DNA from: Thermoanaerobaculales bacterium
GTDB lineage: Bacteria; Acidobacteriota; Thermoanaerobaculia; Thermoanaerobaculales; Sulfomarinibacteraceae
Assembly: GCA_025456145.1 (NCBI GenBank)
Contig: JALOLD010000048.1
Location: 1 to 64,000, forward strand
DNA length: 64,000 bases
Direction: 5' to 3'
Position numbers and translations under genes: made by a program. Positions 43,747 through 52,940 of the stretch are shown here, piece by piece; the stretch's first letter is position 1, and each line of letters begins with the position of its first letter. The notes under the pieces are model-generated. The model was not told the origin of the DNA. It was given only the letters and a program-made list of their open reading frames with translations, and searched no databases.

Positions 43747-46700
43747 TCAGCTCGGCGGCCACACGGGGAGCCGGCCCGGGGTCCAGGGCGCGCCCTCGGC
43801 CTCGAGCGCCGCCTCGAGTGAGACCAGCCGCGCCTCGAGGCTGCGCAGCGCCGCGAGCTGCTCGCTAAAGGCCGCGGCCGCCCAGCGGTAGCCGTCGCGG
43901 CTCGTGCCGGTCGGTCCCTGGGTCGTGGCGAGCTGGCCCTCGACGACCCGGGTGATCCGCTCGACGATCGACGGGTCGACCGGCTCGTTGCGCCGCGCCT
44001 TCGACTTATCGCCGCTCAGCACGAGAAGGATGTCGTTGAGCTCGCTCTCGATCGCCGCGAGCTCGGCGAGCCGGCCCGGCCCGGCGGCCGGGGCGTCGAG
44101 GACCGCCGCCCGCAGGTGGTCGATCCGGTCGCGCATCTCGCCCGCCGCCTCGACGGCGCCGAGGGCCGCCCGCTGGAGCTCGGCGGCCTCGCGGGAGAAC
44201 TCGAGCGCCCCGGCGGGATCCTCGACCGGCAGGGTGCCGCCGCCGAGGTCGACCACCGCGAAGCTCTCGGGCCCGGCGAGCTCGGTGACCACGCCGTCGA
44301 CCTCGCTCGCGAGGCTCACGGTGTAGGCGCCCGGCAGGGCGAGCGGACCGATCCGCGGCGAGTCCCACGGCGCCGCCGGCCCCGGGTCGAGGTCGACCGG
44401 CCTCGACGACGGGTAGCGGAGGTCCCAGGCGACCCGGTGCAGGCCCTCGTCGCGCGGTCCGGTCAGCCGCTGGACGACCGTGCCGGCGGCGTCGCGCACC
44501 GTCAGGACGAGCTGCGGCTCGCGCTCCTCGTCCTCGGCGCGCAGCTCGGCCTGGCTCGGGTAGGGCAGGGTCGCGCCCTTGCCCTCGGCCTCCTTCTCGG
44601 CCTCGAGGCGGCGCTCGCGCCGGGTCTTCAGACCGTCGGCGAGGTGGTAGGTGAAGACCGCGCCGAAGGGCGGGTTGGGGGCGGTGTAGTAGGCGTCGCC
44701 CTGGAAGGCCTTGTCCAGGGTGGGCAGGCCGAGCCGGCTGGTCTCGACGTAGCGCAGCGCGTCCTTGACCGGGAAGAGCAGCGCCGGGCGGCCGATCGCC
44801 TCCTCGCCGAGGTGGCGCAGCGGCGAGTAGTCGTCGAGGATGAAGAAGCCGCGCCCGAAGGTGGCGAGGGCGAGGTCGCTCTCGCGCCGCTGGATCTCGA
44901 GGTCGCGGACCGCGATGGTCGGCAGACCGCCGGTCAGCTCGACCCAGTGGGCCCCGCGGTCGACCGTGACAAAAAGGCCGAGCTCGGCGCCGAGGAAGAG
45001 CAGATCGGGGTCGACGTGGTCCTCGGCGAGGGTCCAGGCCATGCCGCGTCCGGGCAGATCGCCGCGGATCGACCGCCAGGTCCGGCCGCGGTCGGTGCTG
45101 GTGAGCACGTACGGCGCGAAGTCGCCCTGCTTGTGGTTGGTGAAGGTGGCGTAGACCGTGTCGGCGTCGTGCCGCGAGGCCTCGAGCTCGGCGACGTAGC
45201 TGTACCTCGGGACACCGGGGAAGTCGCCGACCACCCGCCAGCTCGCCCCTCCGTCCGAGGTCACGTGGACCTGCCCGTCGTCGGTGCCGACATAGATCAG
45301 CCCCTCGACGAGGGGCGACTCGGTCAGGGCGACGGCGTTGCCGTAGATCGAGGTCGAGCCGCTCTTGTGGACCGCGTCGGGGCCCCACACCTTACCCATC
45401 ACCGGCAGCGCGTTGCGGTCGATACCACGCGACAGGTCGCCGGAGACCGCAGTCCAGGAGTTGCCCCGGTCGTCCGAGCGGAAGAGCTTCTGCGCCGCGA
45501 AGTAGAGCCGGGTCGGCGAGTGCGGGCTGATGATCACCGGGGCGTCCCAGTTCCAGCGCAGCGGTGCCTCGCCGGGCGCCGGCTGCGGCTGGATGTCGAC
45601 CGCCTCGCCGGTGGCGCGGTCGTAGCGGACCAGCCCGCCGTACTGCCACTGGCTGTAGACGATGGCCGGCTCGGTGGGGTCGACCACGGTCTCGAAGCCG
45701 TCGCCGAAGACGGTGACGAACCAGTCCTCGTTGGCGATCCCGGCGGGCTGGCGGGTCCGGGTCGGGCCGCCCAGGGTGGCGTTGTCCTGGGTGCCGCCGT
45801 AGATGAAGTAGAAGGGTGACGACTCATCGACCGCGACCCGGTAGAACTGCATGATCGGCAGGTTGGGAAAGTAGACCCAGGTGGCGCCGCGGTCGAAGGT
45901 CTCGTAGACCCCGCCATCGCAACCGGCACGGAGGTGGCGCGGGTCGTCGGGGTCGATCCACAGCGCGTGGTTGTCGACGTGCTTGTGGGTCTCGCCGACG
46001 TCGACGAAGGTCTTCCCGCCGTCGGTCGTGACCTGCATCCAGGTGTCCATCGAGTAGACCCGGTCGACGTCGGCTGGGTCGCAGAAGAGCTCGTTGTAGT
46101 AGTCGCCGCCGGGGGCGTGGTCGGAGCGCTTGGACCAGGTCTCGCCGCGGTCCGAGGAGCGGAAGAAGCCGCCCTCGTCGCGCGCCGCGTCGAGCACGCC
46201 GTAAACCACGTCGGTGTCGGCGGGCGAGATGCACAGACCCATGCGGCCCCGGTCGACCTCGGGCAGACCGGCGGTGATCTCGCGCCAGGTCCTCCCGCCG
46301 TCGGTGGACTTGTAGAGGCCCGACTCGGGGCCGCCGTTGATCAGCGTCCAGGTGTGACGGCGGCGCTGGTAGGCGGTGGCGAGGATCGTGTCGGGGTCGT
46401 CGGGGTGGAGCCGGACCTCGGCGATGCCGGTGTCGTCGGAGACGTGGAGCACCCGCTCCCAGGTCGCGCCGCCGTCGGTCGTGCGATACAGGCCGCGGTC
46501 GCCGCCCGAGCGCCACAGCGGCCCCTGGGCCGCCACCCAGACCACCTCGGAGTCGCGCGGGTCGACAACGATGTTGCCGATGTGCTCGGACTCGCGAAGC
46601 CCCATGTTGGTCCAGGTCGTGCCGCCGTCGAGGCTCTTGTAGACCCCGTCGCCGAAGCTCACCGAGCGCTGCGAGTTGTTCTCGCCGGTGCCGACCCAGA

Positions 46701-47037
46701 CGATGTTCGGGTCGTTCGGGTCGATGGTGACGTAGCCGATCGAGTACGAGCCCTCCGAGTCGAAGACCGGCGCCCAGGTCGTGCCCGCGTTGGTGCTCCG
46801 CCACACCCCGCCCGAGGCCGCGGTGACGAAGATCCGCGAGGGGTCGGTGGGGTCGACCGCGATGTCCGAGATCCGGCCCGACGAGACCGCCGGCCCGAGG
46901 CCGCGCAGCTCGAGACCGGCGAGGATCTTCGCGTCGAGCCAGTAGGCGTCGCCGTCGTCCGGCTCGGTGCTCTTGGCGGCGGTGGCAAAAAGGGGTACGA
47001 GACACACGGCGACAGCGAGCGCGAGCGCACGTCTCAT
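43747..47037 (-). CDS. secreted BNR/sortilin-like beta-propeller protein
   Basis: Repeated SxDxGxTW motifs (STNAGTTWAPV, SLDGGTTWTNM, STDGGRTWREI, SSDRGETWSK), signal peptide. Confidence 0.9.
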   Translation of the reverse strand: MRRALALAVAVCLVPLFATAAKSTEPDDGDAYWLDAKILAGLELRGLGPAVSSGRISDIAVDPTDPSRIFVTAASGGVWRSTNAGTTWAPVFDSEGSYSIGYVTIDPNDPNIVWVGTGENNSQRSVSFGDGVYKSLDGGTTWTNMGLRESEHIGNIVVDPRDSEVVWVAAQGPLWRSGGDRGLYRTTDGGATWERVLHVSDDTGIAEVRLHPDDPDTILATAYQRRRHTWTLINGGPESGLYKSTDGGRTWREITAGLPEVDRGRMGLCISPADTDVVYGVLDAARDEGGFFRSSDRGETWSKRSDHAPGGDYYNELFCDPADVDRVYSMDTWMQVTTDGGKTFVDVGETHKHVDNHALWIDPDDPRHLRAGCDGGVYETFDRGATWVYFPNLPIMQFYRVAVDESSPFYFIYGGTQDNATLGGPTRTRQPAGIANEDWFVTVFGDGFETVVDPTEPAIVYSQWQYGGLVRYDRATGEAVDIQPQPAPGEAPLRWNWDAPVIISPHSPTRLYFAAQKLFRSDDRGNSWTAVSGDLSRGIDRNALPVMGKVWGPDAVHKSGSTSIYGNAVALTESPLVEGLIYVGTDDGQVHVTSDGGASWRVVGDFPGVPRYSYVAELEASRHDADTVYATFTNHKQGDFAPYVLTSTDRGRTWRSIRGDLPGRGMAWTLAEDHVDPDLLFLGAELGLFVTVDRGAHWVELTGGLPTIAVRDLEIQRRESDLALATFGRGFFILDDYSPLRHLGEEAIGRPALLFPVKDALRYVETSRLGLPTLDKAFQGDAYYTAPNPPFGAVFTYHLADGLKTRRERRLEAEKEAEGKGATLPYPSQAELRAEDEEREPQLVLTVRDAAGTVVQRLTGPRDEGLHRVAWDLRYPSSRPVDLDPGPAAPWDSPRIGPLALPGAYTVSLASEVDGVVTELAGPESFAVVDLGGGTLPVEDPAGALEFSREAAELQRAALGAVEAAGEMRDRIDHLRAAVLDAPAAGPGRLAELAAIESELNDILLVLSGDKSKARRNEPVDPSIVERITRVVEGQLATTQGPTGTSRDGYRWAAAAFSEQLAALRSLEARLVSLEAALEAEGAPWTPGRLPVWPPS

Positions 47038-47104
47038 GATCGACCTCCACACCAGCGACATGGTACCTCGATCCGACGATCCCGCGGGCGGGGGCCGGTC
47101 CCGG

Positions 47105-48961
47105 TCAGTCGGTCGCGATGCCCGACCACGCGTAGACGTGGCCGGGGTCGTTGAGCTCGCCGATCTCGGCGGCCTCCCGCTCGATCGCCCGGAGGGCTCG
47201 CTCGAGGGGCGAGGGCGGGCCGCTCCCGGCGGCCGCGGCGGCCACCGCTTCGGCGGTCAGCCGGCGGAGGATCCGATCCTTGAGCTTCTCCTCGGGCTCG
47301 ACATAGCTGACCGCGTAGTCCTCGCCGAGCTCGGCGAGCTCGGCGGCGGCGGCGATCGCGTCGCCGAGCGTGCCGAGGTGGTCGACGAGCCCGAGGGAGT
47401 GGGCGTCCTGACCGCTCCACACCCGGCCGCGGGCGATCCGGTCGACCTCCTCGGTGGTCATGCCGCGCGAGGCGGCGACCCGCTCGAGGAACTCGCGGTA
47501 GCCGTGGTCGATGGCGCTCTGGATGACGCCGCCGATCTCGGGGGGCAGCGCCCGGTCCGGGCGGACCCCGGCGAGCGGGGCGGTGGCGATCCCATCGACG
47601 TGGATCCCGAGGTGCTCGGCGAGCGGCCGCTGGTAGGTCGGGAAGATCGCGAGGATGCCGATCGAGCCGGTGACCGTGCCGGGGTGGGCCCAGATCTGGT
47701 CCGCCGAGGTGCTGATCCAGTAGCCGCCCGAGGCGGCGACGCTGCCCATCGAGGCGACGACCGGCTTGCCGGCGGCGCGCGTCGCCTCGCACTCGCGGCG
47801 GATGACCTCGGAGGCGAAGGCGCTGCCGCCCCCCGAGTCGACCCGCAGGACGATCGCCTTGATCGCGTCGTCGTCGCGCGCCTGGCGGATCAGCTTGGCC
47901 GTCGAGTCGCCGCCGATCGCGCCGGCCGGCTGGCTGCCGTCGAGGATCGAGCCGCGGGCGACGACCACCCCGACCTTGTCGCCCTTGGCGTCGCGCCCGA
48001 AGCGGTCGTCGTCGATCGTCTTGAGGTAGTCGGCGAAGGCGACCTGGTTGTAGGAGTGGCTGTCCTCGTCCTCGCCGACCATCGCGACGAGGCGCTCGCG
48101 GCTCTCGACCCGGGTCAGGGCCTGGTCGACGAGACCGAAGTCGAGGGCTGCCTTCGCGGTGTCGCCGGCGGCCGCGGCCATGACGTCGGGGAAGCGCTGG
48201 GCGTACTCGTCGAGGCGCTCCGGGGTCATCCCACGCTCGGCGGCGACCTCCTCGAGGAAGATCCGCCAGAGGTCGCCGAGCCACTCGGCGTCGGCCTCGC
48301 GAGCCTCGGGCGACATGTCGTCGCGGAGGTACGGCTCGACATAGCTCTTGTACTCGCCGACCCGAAAGACGTGGACGTCGAGGCCGAGCTTGTCGATGCC
48401 CTCCTTGTAGTACATCCGGTAGCGGCCGTAGCCCTCGAGAAGGACCATCCCCATCTCGTTGACCCAGACCTCGTCGGCGAAGGCCGCGAGGTAGTAGGCG
48501 TCCTGGGCGTAGGCGTCGGCGGTGGCGACGACCTGCTTGCCGCTGGTCTTGAAGTCGCGGACCGCGTCGCGGACGTCCTGGAGCTTGGTCAGCCGGGCGC
48601 CGTCGAAGGCGCCGAGGTCGAGCACCAGGACCTTGACCCGGTCGTCGTCCCGGGCCGCCCGGATGGCGTCGACGACGTCCTTGACCAGGGTCTCGGGGGC
48701 CGCGGTACCCCGCGCCTCGTCGATCATCCGCTCGACGGTCCGCGCCGCGAGCTGCTCGACGAGCTGGCCCTGGGGAGCGACGACCAGCGCCGTCGTGTCG
48801 GCGATCTCGGGCTCGTCGCCTCGGAAGGCGAGGACCAGCAGCGCGACGAGGATCGCGATGAAGAGCAGGTTGACGACGAACCGGCGGGTCGCGTCGATCC
48901 CCTGCCACATCGCGGCGAGCATTCCGGTCGGATGGTGGCTGTGCTCGTGGTCGTGTCCCAT
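47105..48961 (-). CDS. sppA: signal peptide peptidase SppA (S49)
   Basis: TM anchor, IVLRVDSGGGSAFASEVIRREC, VVASMGSVAASGGYWISTSAD. Confidence 0.93.
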   Translation of the reverse strand: MGHDHEHSHHPTGMLAAMWQGIDATRRFVVNLLFIAILVALLVLAFRGDEPEIADTTALVVAPQGQLVEQLAARTVERMIDEARGTAAPETLVKDVVDAIRAARDDDRVKVLVLDLGAFDGARLTKLQDVRDAVRDFKTSGKQVVATADAYAQDAYYLAAFADEVWVNEMGMVLLEGYGRYRMYYKEGIDKLGLDVHVFRVGEYKSYVEPYLRDDMSPEAREADAEWLGDLWRIFLEEVAAERGMTPERLDEYAQRFPDVMAAAAGDTAKAALDFGLVDQALTRVESRERLVAMVGEDEDSHSYNQVAFADYLKTIDDDRFGRDAKGDKVGVVVARGSILDGSQPAGAIGGDSTAKLIRQARDDDAIKAIVLRVDSGGGSAFASEVIRRECEATRAAGKPVVASMGSVAASGGYWISTSADQIWAHPGTVTGSIGILAIFPTYQRPLAEHLGIHVDGIATAPLAGVRPDRALPPEIGGVIQSAIDHGYREFLERVAASRGMTTEEVDRIARGRVWSGQDAHSLGLVDHLGTLGDAIAAAAELAELGEDYAVSYVEPEEKLKDRILRRLTAEAVAAAAAGSGPPSPLERALRAIEREAAEIGELNDPGHVYAWSGIATD

Positions 48962-49137
48962 GGGGAGCTCCTCATTTCGTCCGGTCGTCGGCGGGCCGGC
49001 CGGCGCCGGATGCGACAGGGTATCACCGACCGCGCCGGTCCCCGGCGATCCCATCCGTTGTAACGAGCCGCACCTCCGGATGTTCACACGCCCCACCCGG
49101 CGCTTGATCTTTGCCGAGAATCAAATATCGTTCGGTC

Positions 49138-50028
49138 ATGCGCCGGCTCGCCATCGCGCTCGCTCTGATCTCGATCTCGACCGCGGCCTGCGGCGGCGGT
49201 TCCGTCGACCGGGTCGGGTCGCTGCGGGTCGCCGCCTCGATCCCGCCCCACGGCTGGCTGGTCGGCGAGGTCGGCGGCGGGGCGGTCGAGGTGGTGACGA
49301 TCCTCGGCCCCGGCGACAGCCCGGCGACCTTCCAGCCCCCCGATGGCGCGGTCAGCCGGGTCATGTCGAGCCGCGTCCTGTTCACCGCCGGCGTTCCCTT
49401 CGAAGGGGGCGCCTGGCTCGAGGCGATCGCCGGCCGGCTCGAGGTCGTCCGGCTCGACGAGGGAATCGCCGACCGGGTGTTCGGCGCCGCCGACCACGCC
49501 TCCGACGGACCCGACGACGGCCACGGTCACCGGCCCGGCACGGTCGACCCGCACGCCTGGCTGAGCCCGCGCCGGCTGATCGTCCAGGCGGCCAGGGTCG
49601 CCGCCACCCTCGCCCGGCTTGACCCCGGGAACGCCAGGGAGTACGCGACCAACCTCGAGAGACTGACCGGGGAGCTGGCCGAGGTCGACCGGCGCTGCGC
49701 GTCGCTGCTCGCGCCGTTCCGGGGCCGCGAGCTCGTCGTCTTCCACCCCGCGTGGGGTTACTTCGCCGACGACTACGACCTCGTCCAGGTCGCCATCGAG
49801 ATCGACGGCAAGGAGCCCTCCGACGCCGATCTCACCGCGATCCAGGAGCGCGCCCGCCAGGCCGGCGTCGGGGTGGTCTACGTCCAGCCGCAGATCGCGG
49901 GACGCTCGGCGCGCGCCGTCGCCACCGCGATCGGCGCCCGTCTCGAGACCCTCGACCCGCTCGCCCCGGATGTCGCGGCCAACCTGCAGCGAACTGCCGA
50001 GACGATCGCCGGTGGGCTCGATGGCTGA
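49138..50028 (+). CDS. znuA: metal (Zn/Mn) ABC transporter substrate-binding lipoprotein
   Basis: Lipobox-like STAACGG, SIPPHGWLVGEVGGGAVEVVTILGPGDSPATFQP, DPHAWLSP. Confidence 0.88.
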   Translation: MRRLAIALALISISTAACGGGSVDRVGSLRVAASIPPHGWLVGEVGGGAVEVVTILGPGDSPATFQPPDGAVSRVMSSRVLFTAGVPFEGGAWLEAIAGRLEVVRLDEGIADRVFGAADHASDGPDDGHGHRPGTVDPHAWLSPRRLIVQAARVAATLARLDPGNAREYATNLERLTGELAEVDRRCASLLAPFRGRELVVFHPAWGYFADDYDLVQVAIEIDGKEPSDADLTAIQERARQAGVGVVYVQPQIAGRSARAVATAIGARLETLDPLAPDVAANLQRTAETIAGGLDG

Positions 50029-50740
50029 GCCGGTCGCCATCCGGGTCGACGGCCTCGCCTTTCGCTACCCGGGGCGGGCCGAGGACGTCCTCCGAAACGT
50101 CAGCTTCACCGTCGGCACCACCGACTGGGTCGGTCTGCTCGGCCCCAACGGCGGCGGCAAGACGACGTTGCTGCGGCTCCTCCTCGGCCAGCTCGCGCCG
50201 ACCGGCGGCCGTCTCGAGGTGCTCGGCGGCGCACCGGCCACCACCCGGCGGCGGGTCGGCTATGTGCCGCAGCACGCCGGGATCGACAGCGGCGTGCCGG
50301 CCTCGGTGCTCGATGTCGTTCTCCTGGGCCGGCTGTCGGCCGCGAGCTGGGGGCCCCGCTTCTCGGCCGGCGACCACGAGCTCGCCCGCTCGGCCCTCGA
50401 CGAGACCCGCACCGCCGATCTCGCGGACCGCGCCTGGTCGACCCTGTCGGGCGGCCAGCGGCAGCGGGTGCTGATCGCCCGCGCCCTCGCCTCCCAGGCC
50501 GATCTGCTGCTCCTCGACGAGCCGACCACCGGGATCGACATCCACCGCGAGAAGGAGCTGCTGCGGCTGCTCGAGCGGCTCAACGAGCGGCTGCCGATCC
50601 TCATGGTGAGCCACGACATCGCCCTGGTCAGCCACCACATGGACCGCGCCCTGTGGGTCGACCGGCAGGTCAGCGAGCTCGAGGTGGGCGGCCTCGACTC
50701 GGACTCGCTCGAGCCCTTCTTCCACGGAGAGAGCCGGTGA
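50021..50740 (+). CDS. znuC: metal ABC transporter ATP-binding protein
   Basis: LLGPNGGGKTTLLRLLLG, LSGGQRQRVLIARAL, LLLLDEPTTGID. Confidence 0.94.
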   Translation: MAEPVAIRVDGLAFRYPGRAEDVLRNVSFTVGTTDWVGLLGPNGGGKTTLLRLLLGQLAPTGGRLEVLGGAPATTRRRVGYVPQHAGIDSGVPASVLDVVLLGRLSAASWGPRFSAGDHELARSALDETRTADLADRAWSTLSGGQRQRVLIARALASQADLLLLDEPTTGIDIHREKELLRLLERLNERLPILMVSHDIALVSHHMDRALWVDRQVSELEVGGLDSDSLEPFFHGESR

Positions 50741-51666
50741 CCCGGTTCTTCGCCGACGCGGTCGTCAACCCCTTCCTGTGGACGGGCCTCGCCGCCGGGC
50801 TGCTCGCCAGCGTCAGCTGCGGGGTCGTCGGACCCTATGTCGTCGCCCGCCGGCTGGTCTTCCTCGCCGGCGCCCTCGCCCACATCGCGATCGGCGGGGT
50901 CGGCGCCGCGATCTACCTGGCGGCGGCCCACCCCACCCTCTTCGGATGGCTCGAGCCGATCCACGGCGGGCTCGCCGCCGCGGTCGTCGCGGCGCCGGTG
51001 CTCGCGGTTCTCCGCCACCGGCTGCGGGAGCGGCTCGACACCGTGGTCGGCGCGCTCTGGGCGGTCGGGATGTCGATCGGCATCCTGCTCATCAAGATCA
51101 CCCCGGGTTACCACACCGAGCTGATGTCCTACCTGTTCGGCAACATCAGCTTCGTCAGCCGGCGCGACCTGGTGTTCCTGGCGGTGCTGAGCGCCGTCGT
51201 GGTGGTCGTCGCGACCCTCTTTTACCGCCGGTTCCTCGCGCTCTGCCTCGACCCCGAGCAGGCCGAGCTGCGCGGCGTGCCGGTGCTCGCCACCGATGTC
51301 GTGCTCTTCCTGCTCATCGCGACCACGGTCATTGTCCTCACCCAGATCGTCGGGCTGATCCTGGTCATCGCCCTGCTCAGCCTGCCGGCGGCGATCGGCG
51401 CCCGCCTGACGACCCGGCTCGGTCCCTCGATGGCCGTGACCTTCGTGGTGTCGGCGCTGGCCACGACGGCGCCGCGGATCGTGGTCTACGGCACGCCGGT
51501 GAGCCCCGAGGCGGCGATCGTCCTGGCGACCGCCGGGCTCTACCTGCTGGTCGCGCCCCGAGGCGGCGATCGTCCTGGCGACCGCCGGGCTCTACCTGCT
51601 GGTCGCTCTGTGGCGGCCCCCCAGGACCCGCTGAGCTCGAGAACGAATAAATTTCCGTTCGCTTGA
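50737..51666 (+). CDS. znuB: metal ABC transporter permease (3' end altered by tandem duplication)
   Basis: GTG 50737 overlapping znuC stop; multi-TM ABC-3 family; in-frame tail after 51554 comes from a duplication frameshift. Confidence 0.9.
   Translation: MTRFFADAVVNPFLWTGLAAGLLASVSCGVVGPYVVARRLVFLAGALAHIAIGGVGAAIYLAAAHPTLFGWLEPIHGGLAAAVVAAPVLAVLRHRLRERLDTVVGALWAVGMSIGILLIKITPGYHTELMSYLFGNISFVSRRDLVFLAVLSAVVVVVATLFYRRFLALCLDPEQAELRGVPVLATDVVLFLLIATTVIVLTQIVGLILVIALLSLPAAIGARLTTRLGPSMAVTFVVSALATTAPRIVVYGTPVSPEAAIVLATAGLYLLVAPRGGDRPGDRRALPAGRSVAAPQDPLSSRTNKFPFA
51503..51606. repeat. perfect tandem duplication of a 52-bp unit (51503-51554, 51555-51606)
   Basis: gccccgaggcggcgatcgtcctggcgaccgccgggctctacctgctggtcgc x2, identical. 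Confidence 0.98.
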
Positions 51667-51678
51667 CCGAGCCGGGGC

Positions 51679-51710
51679 TTGACATTCCCACGAGGATGAA
51701 TAATTATCCG
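51679..51710 (+). promoter_or_regulatory. arg operon promoter with overlapping ARG-box-like site
   Basis: TTGACA at 51679-51684; TGAATAATTATCCG at 51697-51710 resembles ArgR half-palindrome TGAATNNNNATTCA. Confidence 0.6.
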
Positions 51711-51743
51711 ATTTCGCCCCGGATGGCGGGCGATGGAGGACCC

Positions 51744-52940
51744 ATGCGGATCGCGCTCGCCTACTCGGGTGGCCTCGACACCACCTACTGCGTCTCCTGG
51801 CTGACCCGGGAGCGCCGGGCCGAGGTCGTCGCCGTGACCGTCGACACCGGTGGGATGACCGCCGGCGACGCCGTGCGGACCGCCGAGCGGGCCCGCGCCG
51901 CCGGGGCGGTCGAGCACCGCACCGTCGACGCCCGGCAGCGGGTGTGGGACGGCTATATCTCGACGCTGATCCGCGGCAACGTGCTGCGCGGCGCGGTCTA
52001 CCCGGTGTCGGTCGCCGCCGAGCGGACCCAGCAGGCGGTCGAGGTCGCGCGCGTGGCGCGCGAGATCGGCGCCGACGCGATCGCCCACGGCGCGACCGGC
52101 GCCGGCAACGACCAGGTCCGGTTCGACATCGCCTGGCGGGTGCTCGTCCCCGATCTGCCGATCATCGCCCCGGTGCGCGAGCACGGGGTCGAGCGTTCGG
52201 TCTCGACCGCCTACCTCGAGGAGCACGGGCTCGAGGTCGCGCCGGGGACCGCGCTGACCTCGGTCAACCGCGGTCTCTGGGGCACCACCCTGGGCGGCGG
52301 CTGGACCCACGACCCGTGGCAGGGGCCGCCGGCCGACGCCTGGCAGAGCGGCCCGGAGCCCGCGGTCCCGCCCGGCCGCGAGCTGGTGATCGGCTGGCGG
52401 GAGGGCCTGCCGGTCAGCCTCGACGGCGCGGCTCTGGCGGGGCCGGAGCTGGTCGAGGCCCTCGAGGCCGCGCTGGCGCCCTACCGGATCGGTCGCGGCA
52501 TCCACCTCGGCGAGACGGTGCTCGGCATCAAGGGGCGGATCGGCTTCGTCGCCGGCGCCGCGCAGCTGCTCATCGCCGCCCACCGCGAGCTCGAGAAGCT
52601 GGTCCTGACCCGCTGGCAGAGCTTCTGGAAGGACCACCTCGGCCAGTTTTGGGGCGACCGGCTCCACGAGGGTCAGGCCTTCGACCCGGTGATGCGCGAC
52701 ATCGAGGCGATGATCACCAGCTCGCAGCGCCGGGTCGCCGGCGACACCCGGGTGGCCCTCGCCGAGGGCCGGTTCCTGGTGACCGGGGTGCGCAGCCCGA
52801 TGAGCCTGATCGACCCGGCGGTCGCGACCTACGGCGAGAGCCACCGGCTGTGGAGCGGCGAGGAGGCGCGCGCCTTCGCGGCGATCGCCGGCATTCCCTC
52901 CCGGCTCGCCGCCGCCGCCGGAGAGGCGCCGTCATGGTGA
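51744..52940 (+). CDS. argG: argininosuccinate synthase
   Basis: RIALAYSGGLDTTYCVSWL; DAIAHGATGAGNDQVRFD; first gene of arginine cluster. Confidence 0.95.
   Translation: MRIALAYSGGLDTTYCVSWLTRERRAEVVAVTVDTGGMTAGDAVRTAERARAAGAVEHRTVDARQRVWDGYISTLIRGNVLRGAVYPVSVAAERTQQAVEVARVAREIGADAIAHGATGAGNDQVRFDIAWRVLVPDLPIIAPVREHGVERSVSTAYLEEHGLEVAPGTALTSVNRGLWGTTLGGGWTHDPWQGPPADAWQSGPEPAVPPGRELVIGWREGLPVSLDGAALAGPELVEALEAALAPYRIGRGIHLGETVLGIKGRIGFVAGAAQLLIAAHRELEKLVLTRWQSFWKDHLGQFWGDRLHEGQAFDPVMRDIEAMITSSQRRVAGDTRVALAEGRFLVTGVRSPMSLIDPAVATYGESHRLWSGEEARAFAAIAGIPSRLAAAAGEAPSW

Noticed and set aside
44116-49063. Long plus-strand ORFs (44116-45819, 45934-47154, 46967-49063)
   Set aside because: Antisense shadows of the BNR-repeat gene and sppA.
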